A stretch of 64,000 nucleotides of DNA from Symbiodinium microadriaticum. Taxonomy: Eukaryota; Sar; Dinophyceae; Suessiales; Symbiodiniaceae. Position numbers and translations under genes: made by a program. The stretch lies in assembly GCA_001939145.1 (NCBI GenBank), contig LSRX01000005.1, positions 1,318,699-1,382,698 of the forward strand, in the 5' to 3' direction. Below the pieces are notes generated by a model. It was not told the DNA's origin. It did not search any database and was given only the letters and a program-made list of their open reading frames with translations. Positions 10,171 through 20,282 of the stretch are shown here, piece after piece; the first letter of the stretch is position 1; every line of letters starts with the position of its first letter.

Positions 10171-10410
10171 CGTGCCTGGTCGCTCGTCATCGTTATCCTG
10201 CTTGGTGTTGGCTTTCTGCTCAGCTCCCGGCAGATCGTGAGGCTTCTTGCTACTTGGAGTTGGGAGTGGGGATGTTGGATTGAAATTCTTTTGCCTAGAA
10301 GCCCAAGTGCCGAACTAATGCGGTTACTACGCTGTGGTGATATAGGGGCAATATCTACGATGCTTTATGCCATGAGGGCTAAAGCCTACTGTAGAGGCAA
10401 CTGTGCTTAA
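10171..10410 (+). CDS. Possible exon encoding a membrane segment
   Basis: After CTTCCTGCAG the frame starts RAWSLVIVILLGVGFLL and continues SSRQIVRLLATWSW; it stays open to a stop at 10408-10410. The first 20 residues form a good hydrophobic, transmembrane-like helix flanked by Arg. Only the first 70-100 bp look strongly coding; the true donor is not clear. Confidence 0.45.
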   Translation, partial: RAWSLVIVILLGVGFLLSSRQIVRLLATWSWEWGCWIEILLPRSPSAELMRLLRCGDIGAISTMLYAMRAKAYCRGNCA

Positions 10411-10454
10411 AGCGAGGCTTTGGTAGGGGTTCGTGAGGTGGGGCTTTCGGTTTA

Positions 10455-10550
10455 GCTTGCATGCCTGGGGCCAGATTCTACATTTTGCTGCGGCTGGCTA
10501 ACTGTCAACATCATGGTCCCTTCTGCGGAACTTCTGAAGTGCGGCGCTCG
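10455..10550 (+). CDS. Exon 5' of an element-intron
   Basis: The frame GPDSTFCCGWLTVNIM, then VPSAELLKCGA ends in phase 2 at a GTAGTT donor and continues in the next exon (10681-10729). A second frame, starting at an ATG near 10460, is also open across the junction, so the frame is probable but not proven. The acceptor is unresolved. Confidence 0.55.
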
Positions 10551-10680
10551 GTAGTTTGGGAGCCCAATTTGGGACTTTCCTAAAACAGGGCTTATTTTGG
10601 GGTCCTTACAATAAGGATCCTACTATTTAGGGTACTATATTAGGGTCCCCTATTTTCGGAAACCCTCAAATGAGCCCTAG
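10551..10680 (+). mobile_element. 130-bp intron consisting of an inverted-repeat element (family 5)
   Basis: It starts GTAGTTTGGGAGCCCAATTT and ends CTCAAATGAGCCCTAG, so the terminal sequences contain the donor GT and acceptor AG. Inner arms GGGACTTTCC and GGAAACCCTC are near complements. A second copy in the opposite orientation is at 33939-34050, inside another intron. Removing 10551-10680 joins two coding stretches in phase. Confidence 0.75.
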
Positions 10681-10729
10681 TTTGGACAACCAACCAGCTG
10701 GATTTGTCGAGTACCTTGCTCGAAGATAA
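10681..10729 (+). CDS. Probable terminal exon after an element-intron
   Basis: Read in the phase set by the upstream exon, it gives (R)LDNQPAGFVEYLARR and TAA at 10727-10729. The alternative frame gives a short peptide ending at 10734. No family recognised. Confidence 0.55.
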
Positions 10730-11186
10730 GCTAACTGCAAATATGAATCCCCCCCCTCAAGTGCGCTTTTTTCCATTAGTAGGTCTTTGGGTGGTGCAAT
10801 CGAGCGGGGTTTGGGGATCTAGCAGGCCACAACCTTCGAAAGCCTCTAAGTTCAGACAGCAAGGCCATTAGTTGGAGGTTTTATGGCTTCGGTTCTGTTC
10901 CTAGAGTTTCCCGGTACATGCAGCAGGCATCCAATATAGGAACTTTGCAACCTGAACAGTTTCCAGGGTTCCAACTTAAGTTCAATGCAAATACCTCATG
11001 CCAAAATCCGGTTTAAATGTTCAAGTCCCGGAAAACTCTTTGCAGGCAATTGGGGGCTTATGATTCTCCTGCCCCTGTTACCTAACCACAATATTTACCC
11101 GTCCTGCCCTGAGCCTTAACCCTGCCACCCTGTGGATGCTACACCATTTACCCTAAGCCCTGAACCCCTAAACCCTAAACCCTAAA

Positions 11187-11310
11187 CCATAGATCCCAAA
11201 GGCAAAAAAGCCCTAAACCATAGGTCCCAAAGACAAAAAAGCCCTAAACCATAGATCCCAAAGGCAAAAAAGCCCTAAACCATAGATCCCAAAGGCAAAA
11301 AAGCCCTAAA
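11187..11310. repeat. Four tandem 31-bp repeats
   Basis: Units begin at 11187, 11218, 11249 and 11280, each of the form CCATAGATCCCAAAGGC followed by AAAAAAGCCCTAAA. Only the second differs, by two bases. Each unit ends with a telomere-like CCCTAAA, so it is a minisatellite that has captured part of a telomere-like tract. Confidence 0.95.
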
Positions 11311-11334
11311 CCATATAAGCCTGAGCCCAAGCAG

Positions 11335-11427
11335 GCTCGATCCGCTCTGGAACCTGCTCCCTGCCTGCACGAAGCTTCGATGGGCTTTCAAGCGCGAGCT
11401 AAGCCCCAATACCTAAGCTTGACTAGG
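11335..11427 (+). CDS. Probable internal exon, unknown protein
   Basis: It starts after CCAAGCAG and reads ARSALEPAPCLHEASMGF, then QARAKPQYLSLTR to a donor within GGGTTTAG. CCCTAAA repeats stand directly upstream and TTTAG(A/G)G repeats directly downstream, the polar arrangement seen around many exons here. Confidence 0.5.
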
Positions 11428-11702
11428 GTTTAGAGTTTAGGGTGTAGGGGTTCAGCCTGTGGAAAAAGGGGTTCAGGGTTTTGGGGTTTAGGGCTTAACT
11501 TATTAACTTAAGACCCTGTCAGCGCCGGGTGCACTGGGCCTTGCTGTCGAAGCATTCTGGCAGTTGGTGGGTATCCTTTGAGACCTGAGCTGTAATTGGA
11601 GTTCTCGATTTATACCCAAAACCCTAAACCGCATTGTTTGCTTACTTGGCAGACTTTCAGCCTTCAGACCTGAGGTGGTTTGTTATCACTTCTTACCTTG
11701 GA

Positions 11703-11758
11703 GAGTTCCGCAGACCTAGACCAGAAACCAGTCGCACCCCCCAAGATATGAAACAGGG
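11703..11758 (+). CDS. Probable exon abutting a family 1 element
   Basis: The frame reads EFRRPRPETSRTPQDMKQ and ends in phase 2 at GG|GTCTGAATAAC, which is the start of a family 1 element. The same GTCTGA start of the element serves as donor at 27558. The acceptor is not resolved. Confidence 0.45.
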
Positions 11759-11853
11759 GTCTGAATAACTACCAATACTACCGATATAGTCCTTCAAGCT
11801 TCCTTCTAAAGTACACTATCCCCCAAAGCCCAACTCTAATGGAGTCTTCAGGC
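11759..11853 (+). mobile_element. Family 1 introner-like element
   Basis: It starts GTCTGAATAACTACCAATAC and has the middle CCCCAAAGCCCAACTCTAAT and the end TCTTCAGGC. The element start supplies a GT donor for the preceding exon. Downstream the sequence continues into a TA run, so the 3' splice site is not identified. Confidence 0.6.
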
Positions 11854-11965
11854 ATATATATATATATATATACACATACGATAGACCCTGCCTGTAACTG
11901 TAAATTGACCCCTCTCTTTAGACGGGGTTGGCGGGCCGATTTCGGTTATATTTGGGTATGGCTTT

Positions 11966-12472
11966 GAACACTAAATTTCGGGAAAGTGAACACCAAAATA
12001 CGTGTTCACCGGGCCAGGATACGTGATCACTTCCCCACCAAAATAAATGAGTGTTCACTGGGCCAGGATAAATGATAAGTGTTCATTTTCCCACCAAAAT
12101 AAGTGTTCACCCGGCCAGGATAAGTGTACACTTCCGCACCAAAAAATGGGTTCTCCGGACCAAGAGAAGTGTTCATTTTCCCACCAAAGTAAGTGTTCTC
12201 ATGGCCAGGATAAGTGTTCACTTTCTCACTGAGATATGTGTTCACCGGGCCGGGACAAGCGTTCACTGTCTCACCAAAATAAGTGTTCACCGGGCCAGGG
12301 TAAGTGTTCATTTTCCCACCACAATATGTGTTTGCCTGGCCAGGATAAGTGTTGACTTTGTCCAGATTTAAGTGTTCACTCGTCCAGATTTAAGCCGTCA
12401 CTTGTCACCATGTAAGAGTTTACTTTGCTACCCAAATAAGTGTTCACTCTATATTTAAGTGTTCACTTTGCT
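11966..12472. repeat. 45-bp minisatellite built on AAGTGTTCAC half-units
   Basis: About eleven units of about 45 bp, each made of two half-units that begin (A)AGTGTTCA: one continues CCGGGCCAGGAT, the other TTTTCCCACCAAAAT. Divergence grows toward the 3' end (12360-12472). The unit is 15 codons long, so frames stay open for 90-100 codons on both strands (a VNTY-type repeat on -, SVHFPTK-type on +). Nothing else supports translation. Confidence 0.9.
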
Positions 12473-12517
12473 ACCCCAAACCCCAAAAAGAGTTACTGTT
12501 AGAGGAAGGGGCCTTCT

Positions 12518-12550
12518 TTCTCTCTCTCTCTCTATCTATATCTATCTATA

Positions 12551-12583
<33 letters not shown>

Positions 12584-12585
12584 CA
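12518..12585. repeat. CT, TATC and TA microsatellite cluster
   Basis: (CT)n passes into (CTAT)n and then a long (TA)n run, followed by CATA repeats. Confidence 0.9.
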
Positions 12586-12673
12586 TACATATACATACCC
12601 TGCACGTCGAAAACCTTAAACCCTCAAAAACCCTTAACCCTTGATTAAGCCCTAAACTCAGAGCTGGCAACCA

Positions 12674-12739
12674 TTGAGGCGGCCCCCGCTTTGGACTTCC
12701 GGAGATTCCGATGCAGATGCGGCAGTGGGGAAGCGAAAC
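12674..12739 (+). CDS. Possible exon, unknown protein
   Basis: GC-rich sequence between CATTGAG|G and AACAG|GCTGGG (GC donor). Two frames are open, one reading APALDFRRFRCRCGSGEAKQ. A family 1 element follows at 12785. Confidence 0.4.
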
Positions 12740-12784
12740 AGGCTGGGTGCTGCTTTTTAGGGTGATAGGGTTGAGGCTTAACCT

Positions 12785-12889
12785 AGGGGCCTCAATAATC
12801 CCCTATGTTGTTTTGGGGGCTGCTTCTTATAGTTATACTACAAAGGACCCCAAAGCCCTATTCTAATTATTAAGGCCCTTATATTATAG
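12785..12889 (+). mobile_element. Family 1 introner-like element
   Basis: 5' AGGGGCCTCAATAATCCC, middle GGACCCCAAAGCCCTATT, 3' CTAATTATTAAGGCCCTTAT. It is one of the best-preserved copies; the two ends form an imperfect inverted repeat. Confidence 0.75.
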
Positions 12890-13735
12890 AGTATAGGAAT
12901 AGTTAGGCATGTTATCGCTTTGGAGTTCCTTCTCTAATATCTAATTATCGGTCGATGATCGGGCTGGATAAAGGGCTTGATCAGGGTGTGAGGCTTGCCG
13001 ACTTTTTATGGCCGAGTTTCATCAACAAGAAAACGTTTAGGGGCACCTGCTTCGGGAGTTCGTAAACTACGAACTACGGGCCCTGCATTGGAACGGCACA
13101 GCACTTCTTGAAGGCAAAAGCACTTGTTTTTGTCGGTAGAAAAATGGTCGCTATTCAAAATGTTTGGTGCTTTCGGGTTTAGGTTTTTTTGGGATGGCAA
13201 GCTTGGAGCTGTCATGGGTTGAATGTCACGGATGGTTCCACAGTAGGGTTGAGGGTCAGGGTTCCAGGTGTTTTCGGTTTCGGATCGGGGATAAAGGCGC
13301 CGGGCAGTGCCGGGGCTTTGGTAGATTTCTTGAATTTCTGTTGTGTTGTGGATGTTAGGAGTTGTGTCGCTTAGGTTTCAGGACAAATGGCACGTCGGGT
13401 TTTTGAACTTAAGTGTGTTGGACCGCATTGCCCTAATTCAGTAGGTTTGAGTTTTGATTGAAGCAGGTACACAAGCCAACAAAAGATGGGATGAGATTCC
13501 TTCACGGTTTTAATTAAATCAAAGCAAATGTTCCCTAGTCAGCATTTATTTAGGTCGGGGACACTGGGCTGCCCACTTACTTTGGGCCGCCCAGACATCT
13601 GTCCTCAAGACAGGTAGCGGCTTAGGCTCGGTAATTGCAGGTTTTGTGGTTGGTGTTCAGGGCTCAGAGGTTTTATTGGCTCGGGTTCAGGCATTCCAGA
13701 CTCAGTGGTTCCTGGGTGTCGGGTATGGGAGCCTG
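12890..13735. other. No confident gene
   Basis: Several 60-70 codon frames exist on both strands but none has clear splice sites or protein character. The sequence is G/T-rich on + with TTTAGG traces. Confidence 0.4.
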
Positions 13736-13738
13736 CAG

Positions 13739-13816
13739 CAGCCTCGTGAACAGGCACGGTGCGGGGCAGAAGAAGACCCATACCCATACCATCGTGCTGC
13801 TGCTTGCCTCAAGTGA
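13739..13816 (+). CDS. Exon with QPRE motif, possible partner of 41948-42000
   Basis: After CCTGCAG the frame reads QPREQARCGAEEDPYPYH, then RAAACLK and TGA; a GT donor overlaps the end (CTCAA|GTGACT). The start shares the 17-nt string CAGCAGCCTCGTGAACA with the exon at 41948-42000, 28.2 kb away, the same spacing as the other duplicated exons. Similarity beyond that motif is weak. Confidence 0.5.
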   Translation, partial: QPREQARCGAEEDPYPYHRAAACLK

Positions 13817-14142
13817 CTCAAGTGCTGGTACTCTGTTCGGATCCAAGATCCCTGGCCCTAAACCCTAGGCAAAATGCCCAAGAGTCCCAGCAGAGCCAAA
13901 TGAATCCAAATGTGTAGTTGCACCGTGGCTCCCTGCACCGTTACCGAATCCCTAAACGCTGACTCCGGCAGACTTCTAAGTTGTGGACTTATAGGTCCAT
14001 CCTTTCCCTCAGCCCCCCTTCTTTTGCCACACCGATGTGTGGGTTGTGAAGTCGTGTTTGCAGGGCTGTTATCATGATATTGAGGGCTTCGTCTGCTGGG
14101 ATCCCGCAAGGGACCGAGCTGAGTTTCCTAGAGGCATAGGTT

Positions 14143-14529
14143 TTGCACACGAAACCAATCAAAAGCATGAAGCTGCGCGACTCAGCCCTTAGCCCAGCGA
14201 CCCCCTCTAGGCTTCAGGCAGTCGAGAAGAAGTTACATAACATAGAGCCCCTCCACGCCTCCTTTCCAAAAAACAACAAAGCAAAGGAAAGCGCCCACGG
14301 CGGCTGCACCCGAAGGCATCTGCGAGGCTTCGGCGTTTGTCTTTTCATGCCAAGGCACCTGAGCCTCTGGGTCGAACCTAAACCGGACGAAGATTCACGG
14401 GCTCCAGATCTCGAGCCCAAGTCGCCTCTGAAGCTGCCACAAGAGGCTATTGTCCGGGCCTCTTGCAGCCGTCCCTACGGAACAGAAACCCGAATAAGTC
14501 CAAAGAATACACATATTAAGTGGAGATGA
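14143..14529 (+). CDS. Possible exon region, unknown
   Basis: A 128-codon frame includes MKLRDSALSPATPSRLQAVE and EPKPDEDSRAPDLEPKS, with plausible composition but no clear splice sites. A frame of this length can arise by chance in 64 kb, so the call is weak. Confidence 0.25.
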   Translation: MHTKPIKSMKLRDSALSPATPSRLQAVEKKLHNIEPLHASFPKNNKAKESAHGGCTRRHLRGFGVCLFMPRHLSLWVEPKPDEDSRAPDLEPKSPLKLPQEAIVRASCSRPYGTETRISPKNTHIKWR

Positions 14530-16190
14530 TGCAGTGACGGAAGCATGCTACCAGGAGGTCGAGTGCCCCCTGAGCCTTGAACAACCAAACCTTGAACTCC
14601 TCATATAATCTTGAATGGGCTTTGTGTTGGGTTTGTTGTTTAGATTATGAGCCACGTTCAGGGTTTCGTGTTTGTGCTTCTAGGGTTTAAGTTGAAATCC
14701 CGCCGAGACCACATACACGTACATCGTCACCTGCGCCAGGTGCTGCGGCAGCTTGCTAACGACAGCTGCGAAGGTTGGCGCCTCGAGCAATCCTGCGGTC
14801 AGAGGCACACGAGGATATGGGGGCTTGAATGACTATTGCTATTCTCTCGTAGGGAAGTAAAAGTGTAGAAGAATAGACCCCCCACCCTGTTACTGTAAAC
14901 ATTATGACGGCCTCCATACTACAGAACTTAGAGATGAGGGTGCAAGTTGTTCGCGGCTGCATGTTTTTATGATTTTGCAGATCATATAGGTTTCATTTTC
15001 AAGAGTTCACAGAATCCACATCTGTTGGGTGTAGGAACTGGCTGTTGTGATCTTCATCAAAGTTTTTCTACATGCCAAAGTCTTCGATGCATCAATGTGG
15101 GAATGAACGAAGCCTTCTTGGAAACATTCAAGACCCTCTTGGAGCCTCGACAAAAGATTTACTGCTCGGTTTGAGATTGCGACCCCTCTGTATTTAGGCC
15201 ATATTATGGCTCTACGGTTCAATATCTCATAATGATATCGATATCTGCCTTGAACACTATAGGCAATATATCTCAATTTTTCCTAAGCCTCAGAGACCCG
15301 AACCCCACATAGCAACCTTTATAGTGGCCCTTGCAGTAACCTCTGGTACTATCCCATCTTTCTCGACTTCAGCCGCACCACTGAGATGACGGCTCTTGTG
15401 GAGTTCAAGCCGACTGTGACAACAGGCTGGTCCCAAGTGCTTAGATTCCAGTGCTGCACATCCTTGAGGCATTAATTAAGGCTGAAGATGTTCAGGATGT
15501 GGGTTCTACTTGGCCTAGTTGAGGGTGATGATAGCATCCTGTTGAAGAAACAATGGCAACAACCCCTAAAGTATCCCTATAGAGCCCTTAACGGAGCCCT
15601 TTAAGGTTGAAGATGTGGGGTATTTAGGGTTGGGGTTTCAAGCATAAGAACCCCAGGTTTCCGGCAGTTCCAAAAGCTGAATTGCGGAATCTACTTCGTT
15701 AAAACATGTCCAGGCATAGATGCCTAAAGGGATATATTTGGGGTACCTTAGTCTATACTTTTGAGGTGCATCGCTCAGTTAAGGGATTTTGGAGTCTTTG
15801 GCCAAGGGCTCCTATAGGATCCAAGAGACTGAAGAACTCGTGAAAACTGTGCTTCGTACTTCTAGGTGTTGAGGTGCAGTTGTGGGGGGTTACAGCGGCG
15901 TAGTGGTAGGCTGCCTCTTAGAGCTCGGTCTTGTGTTGAGATGCTGCTTTAAGGGTTTGGAAAGACCAGAGGTCTTGGCAAGTCCTATGGCAGAGAAGCT
16001 ATGTGGGGATGTGCGAGACCTTGAAGCCTTGATTGTCTGGCTAAGTCCGCAAATAGGCAAGTTTCGGTGGGGATGCTGGGGGTAACGGTCCAGCTGAACC
16101 CAAAACCCTCTAAACCCTGAGCCCTCCTAAACCATGAGCCCTCTAAGCCCTTAAGTTTCTAAGCCCTGAACCCCGAACCCCCTCAAAAAA
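14530..16190. other. Mostly intron-like; one possible exon
   Basis: Near 15955-16075 a frame reads VLASPMAEKLCGDVRDLEAL and IVWLSPQIGKFRW, which may be coding. The remaining frames are not convincing. CCCTAAA variants stand at 16100-16180, just before the exon at 16193. Confidence 0.35.
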
Positions 16191-16192
16191 AC

Positions 16193-16265
16193 ATGACCGC
16201 CAGTTCGGTTGGACTGGAAAGCTCAGCAGCTGGGCAAAGCCTTCAGTGCATGGGTTCCTTTCAGG
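16193..16265 (+). CDS. Probable initial exon, unknown protein
   Basis: It opens with ATG at 16193 and reads MTASSVGLESSAAGQSLQCM, then GSFQ, to a donor at G|GTAATTTTGGGG. The intron begins with family 1 sequence, closely like the intron start at 20375 (GTAATCTAGGGGCC). The Ser/Ala/Gly-rich N-terminus has no recognised signal. Confidence 0.5.
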
Positions 16266-16354
16266 GTAATTTTGGGGCCGAAATGATTACCAGTACTATT
16301 TTTTTTGGGGGGGTTCCTTAGCATTATCATGGTATGTTGAGCCCCTAAGTTACC
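16266..16354 (+). mobile_element. Family 1 element at an intron start
   Basis: GTAATTTTGGGGCCGAAATG then ATTACCAGTACTATTT; the 3' part (TTGAGCCCCTAAGTTACC) is degraded. It supplies the donor of the preceding exon. The intron's acceptor was not found with confidence. Confidence 0.6.
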
Positions 16355-16648
16355 TTCGAATAAGGGTTTTTGTAAGGGTGCCTTTAACGGTTCCTTAAAG
16401 GGTATTGCTTGAAAGCCAACGGTGGGAACTTCAAGCCTTGTTGGCGCGATATTTTTGATCTATTGTTGAAAGTTTGAGCTTGTCTCGACCCGGGTATTGA
16501 ACAAGAGAGACTAAGAGCTCTATATAAGAGGTGTATTTATACGGGTACGAGTGTTTAGGGCTGTTGGCCTTTGGTGGTTGAGCGTTTAAAGTTTAGGCTT
16601 GCATGTGCTTACCTAAACCCCCGAAAGTAGGTAACATCATGGCCCAAG

Positions 16649-16681
16649 ACCGCCCCCCCCCCAAAAAAAAAAAAAAAAAAC
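16649..16681. repeat. Poly-C/poly-A junction
   Basis: A C run is followed directly by an A run. Similar junctions are at 32599-32624, 32866-32886 and 41917-41941; the last two are immediately upstream of exons. Confidence 0.85.
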
Positions 16682-16961
16682 ATGATTCTACATCTGTTTA
16701 GGGTTGCATGTATTTACTGGGCTTTATGATTTGGGGTTTCAGGGTTCAGAGTTGGGGCTCCGGGGGCTTATTCCTTAGTTCTCCGAGAGGCTTAGTTGTG
16801 CTCTTGCAACTCTGGGGTTTAGGGTTTTAGGGCTTTAGAAGTTTAGGGTTTAGGAGTTTAGGTTTTAGGGTCTGGGGGTTTAGGAGTTTGGTCGCATACT
16901 GCCCTGGGTTTGGTTGGCCTATTCTGGAGAACACTGACCGTGAATCCTCCGGAGGACGAGG

Positions 16962-17054
16962 GTTTAGGGTGTTTAGGGTTTAGGGTTTGCGAAAGTCTGG
17001 ACGTGCTGGGTTTAAACCCTAAACCTTAAACCCCTAAACCCTAAACCCTAAAAG
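16962..17054 (+). repeat. 93-bp intron made of inverted telomere-like repeats
   Basis: It starts GTTTAGGGTGTTTAGGG and ends CCCTAAACCCTAAAAG, so the first 25 and last 40 bases are reverse-complementary telomere-type repeats around a short unique core. It separates a coding-like stretch (ENTDRESSGGR) from the exon at 17055, in compatible phase. Donor GT and acceptor AG both lie within the telomere-like repeats. Confidence 0.7.
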
Positions 17055-17139
17055 GTTTCGGCAACATGTTAAGGACTTCCTGACCTTCCCGCCAGAGTCC
17101 ACAGACGTCGTGAACGAAGCGAGGCACAGAGTTCCCGCG
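17055..17139 (+). CDS. Probable internal exon, unknown protein
   Basis: Between CTAAAAG|G and a GTGACC donor the frame reads FRQHVKDFLTFPPESTD, then VVNEARHRVPA. It is strongly protein-like with both splice sites present. It may belong to the same gene as the exons at 17529 and 17715. No family recognised. Confidence 0.65.
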
Positions 17140-17528
17140 GTGACCTTTCTTTTTGGTGCTAAGCCCTTCATTTTTTCATCTTAGAGCCCAAGAGGTTCTT
17201 AAGATTATTATGTAAGCCGGTGTCTTAAAAGCTTATTAGGGCTTTGAAGTGCAGAACTCCTTGGCATTTAAAGCTTGACAATAGCAGCCAGGAGTTTGGA
17301 GCGCCAGAAGCTTTTCTGTTTTTGTGGTTTAGGGCTTAAAATATAGGAATTTCGAGCATGAAGCATCCTGAATCCATGTTCCAACTTTCTGGTAGACAGG
17401 AATGGTTTAGAGTTTAGGATTTTATGGCGTGTGGGCTTGAGTGAGGTGCTAGGTGCCGAGTTTAGGGCTCTGGGTTGCAGGTGCAAAGACGGTCTTTGGG
17501 TTTATAATGCTCGAGGCTTACCTTGCAG

Positions 17529-17582
17529 GATGTTCCTGGCAGTGTGTTCGACAGAGATCCTTCCTGGGGCCAAAATCCCAAG
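17529..17582 (+). CDS. Well-bounded internal exon, unknown protein
   Basis: 54 nt between CCTTGCAG and GTGAGTGC, reading DVPGSVFDRDPSWGQNPK in phase 0 at both ends. It has the most canonical splice sites of any small exon here. No family recognised. Confidence 0.7.
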
Positions 17583-17714
17583 GTGAGTGCAACACATGGT
17601 CCTTGAAGCATTCCTTGGTCACCCCGTTCATGTAAACCAGAGTTGGGTTCTCATTGCTGTCGGGGTGTGGTTGTAGCAACTTTTTGGATTTCAGGGCACT
17701 GGGGTTCCTGACCC

Positions 17715-17936
17715 ATGAAGATAAAGGCAGACATCAGGAGAGAGCAACCGGGCCGGTCTATGAGCTCCCGAAGACTTTCAGAGCGTGCTTTCAAACCTTT
17801 GACAGGACGTGAACAGGTGGAGCAGATGTACAGTAGCAGCTCTATTCGCACCATGAGCAGCCATCCTGATTTTGCAGCTTTCAGGCACCTGCGCGATGTG
17901 GCTATAGACCAGCACTCCCAGTACGGCATGTTTTGA
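17715..17936 (+). CDS. Probable exon, unknown protein
   Basis: A 73-codon frame includes ADIRREQPGRSMSSRRLSE, FKPLTGREQVEQMYSSSS and DFAAFRHLRDVAIDQHSQYG, ending with TGA. The charged, helical character is convincing. The start may be an acceptor near 17730 and not the ATG. A longer frame on the - strand covers the same place but looks less protein-like. Confidence 0.45.
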   Translation: MKIKADIRREQPGRSMSSRRLSERAFKPLTGREQVEQMYSSSSIRTMSSHPDFAAFRHLRDVAIDQHSQYGMF

Positions 17937-18139
17937 CACTGTGCAGCCCGACCCCCGCAAAAGGGCTTCTCTAAATCTGCACCCTTGTGGGCTCCGAAAA
18001 TCGTGACCGTAGTTGAGAAAAGCCAGTGATGCACACCAGGAGTATTCTTTGATCTAGCCATCCGCAAAGTCGGGAGGCTTGTCTTTGAAAGCGCCGCATC
18101 TTCCAGCCGCTTCGTACTCTTTCTGCGGGACCCCATTCA

Positions 18140-19770
18140 CATTTTGGCTGACAATATATCAAGTTTGAGGCCCCAAACCCTAACCCTACGTCTAAACACA
18201 CGAGCGTCTTCCAGATAAGCAGCCGTCCGGGGTTTATGGATCATCTTGTCACTAACCTTTTGATGCATAGCTTTCGGGCGAGTGAGCACTGAGAATTTCT
18301 GTGGTTGCATTTTGCAGGGGTTACGTTCCGTATTGCCTTTTTTTGGTCAGTGGCTTCATGGGCTTTCAAGTTCCCAAATAGGGGGTTTCGAGCATACCTG
18401 GATACTGCAAAACCCTTCCTGTCAGGGTTCCCTATTTTGATTTGCTTATATCAGTCCTTGGATTCAAAACATGTTTTATTTGGGGTCCAGGTAGAGCCTC
18501 TTCAATGAGGCTGTTGGCTTCAAATTGTGCAGTGTACCCTGGGCAGACTCATCACTCGTGCGCTACTTCAAGAGTCGAGTATGCCAGTTGATTATGGGGT
18601 CAAGACCCGCTATGTTGGAAACCGGAGAGAAAGAGCGAGAGAGAGAGAGAGAGAGAGAGGGAGAAAACGAACCTACTGGGCTGCAGGTTTGGGCTACATG
18701 CAAGTGCTGAGCCCTGCGAATCCCTTTACTCAACCTCACAGCCCGCAACATTGCAAGCAGTTTGAAAAGGACGACGCCTCTATGCTAGCCGGGGGGGTTG
18801 CTAGTGGCCATTTGTATTAAAGCACAGAGGTATAGACGAAATAAAGCAGAACATGCTACAAGCATGTAGACCCGCACCTATATGAATCCCATGAACACCT
18901 AATTATGGCAAGCGTCAAAACACTTCACCCTAAGGCTGTTTGTCCCACAAAGCAGAAGGAGAACTAGCAGGTATCCGACCTTAGCCTAAGACCTCAGCCG
19001 TTTCCCCTGGAACATAAATCGTAAACCATAAATAATTTGAACCCTCAAACCCCTCATAGAGCTTGAGGGAGGAAGCCAGCGCCACGAGGACCCGCGAGAC
19101 GTCGTAGTCTCTGCATGCCAGCATCCAGGCAGGTCTAGGAAAGTGGCGTTTGAATTCTATCCAGGGTTTCACAAAGCTCTAGTAGCTCGTCTTAGGCCCT
19201 GTTATCTTGACAGCTTGTGTTATCGTGGCTTTGGCAAATTAAAACTCGTGGTTTTAACGATTATTTGTCTGACCGTCACTGCTCCTTGCGGGCAAGCCAT
19301 AACCCCCAGGTTCCTCACTACAATGATGCTAGCATGATACGCCCCAAAATGCCCCAAGACCCTGTTCTAGTTTTTAAGACCTCGATTTTGGTGCTTTTGG
19401 GGTTTTGGAAGGGGGCTTGGGAAGGGGCCTTAACTTTGCGGTGGAGGAGTTGGCCATCAGGTGGGTGGAGCGCAGCGCTAATCTCATAAACAGTCGTGTA
19501 AGCACTGCAATTCGTGCAAGAAGCCACTTTGCCAACATGACACTGTGCAGTCGTGTCTGCAGTTTTGGCTTAAAGCTTATACTTTCTTGTCGGTGTAGCC
19601 CTAAACAATAAATCGAACCCAACAAAGATTTGGTGTTGAGAACCTCGGGTTTGGCGCTTTTGCCCTAAACCGTAAACCCTAAAGTGTCCACTTTAGCTTT
19701 CACCGCCGAGGGGTGTTTAACGGTTGAGGACAGCCCTCACCTAGAAACACACGTAAGATCTGTGTTGAGA
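18140..19770. other. No confident gene
   Basis: There is a (GA)n run at 18628-18665 and open frames of 60-97 codons without splice support. Nothing could be assigned. Confidence 0.4.
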
Positions 19771-19774
19771 GAAG

Positions 19775-19839
19775 GGTGAGCTGGTGGCGCAGAACGACTT
19801 CGATGTGCTTGTCGTAGGGCGAACGAAGTTTCCGGCGAG
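19775..19839 (+). CDS. Probable internal exon, unknown protein
   Basis: After GAGAGAAG the frame reads GELVAQNDFDVLVVGRTKF, then PA, ending at AG|GCAGCA, a GC donor. No family recognised. Confidence 0.55.
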
Positions 19840-20021
19840 GCAGCACTTAACCTGATATCGTCTTCTACCTGTCGGCTGTTTGTACTCCTTCCTAAGCCCG
19901 TCTTGTTCCGAGTTCTGCGGAAAGCTGCATCCGAATCTGTCACCCCTTTGCAAGCTTCTTTTCTAAATGTAATCTAAATGAAACGGGCTACACCTTCTAT
20001 TGGCCCCACTGAAGAATTCAG

Positions 20022-20095
20022 GAAGAAACAAGTTTGGAACGTCCTACAAGTCATTCGGCAATTCCGACTTGTACGAGCTTGATGTGCGGGACCAG
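20022..20095 (+). CDS. Probable internal exon, unknown protein
   Basis: Between AATTCAG and CAG|GCCTAG (GC donor) one frame reads RNKFGTSYKSFGNSDLYE, then LDVRDQ. A second frame (KKQVWNVLQVIRQFRLVRA) is also open, and phases with neighbouring exons do not decide, but the first is more protein-like. Confidence 0.6.
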
Positions 20096-20282
20096 GCCTA
20101 GAGACGGTCTAGGGCCAAAAATGAATCCAAAAACCCTGTGGGCTGCACTCGCGAAGAACCTCAACCCCCTACATAAATCCTGAATCCTATCCCCGCAGTC
20201 AAGCCCTGATCACCCCCTCCCCCTTAGCATGAAATTTGGCTCCCTAAACCCTAAACCCTAAACCCTTAGGGTGCCTGCACAG

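Noticed and set aside
12027-12311. VNTY-repeat protein on the - strand
   Set aside because: It is explained by the 45-bp minisatellite; no start, splice or composition evidence beyond the repeat, and the + strand is open too.
17651-18136. 161-codon frame on the - strand
   Set aside because: Frames this long are expected a few times by chance in 64 kb; it is antisense to better exon candidates and rich in Cys/Trp.
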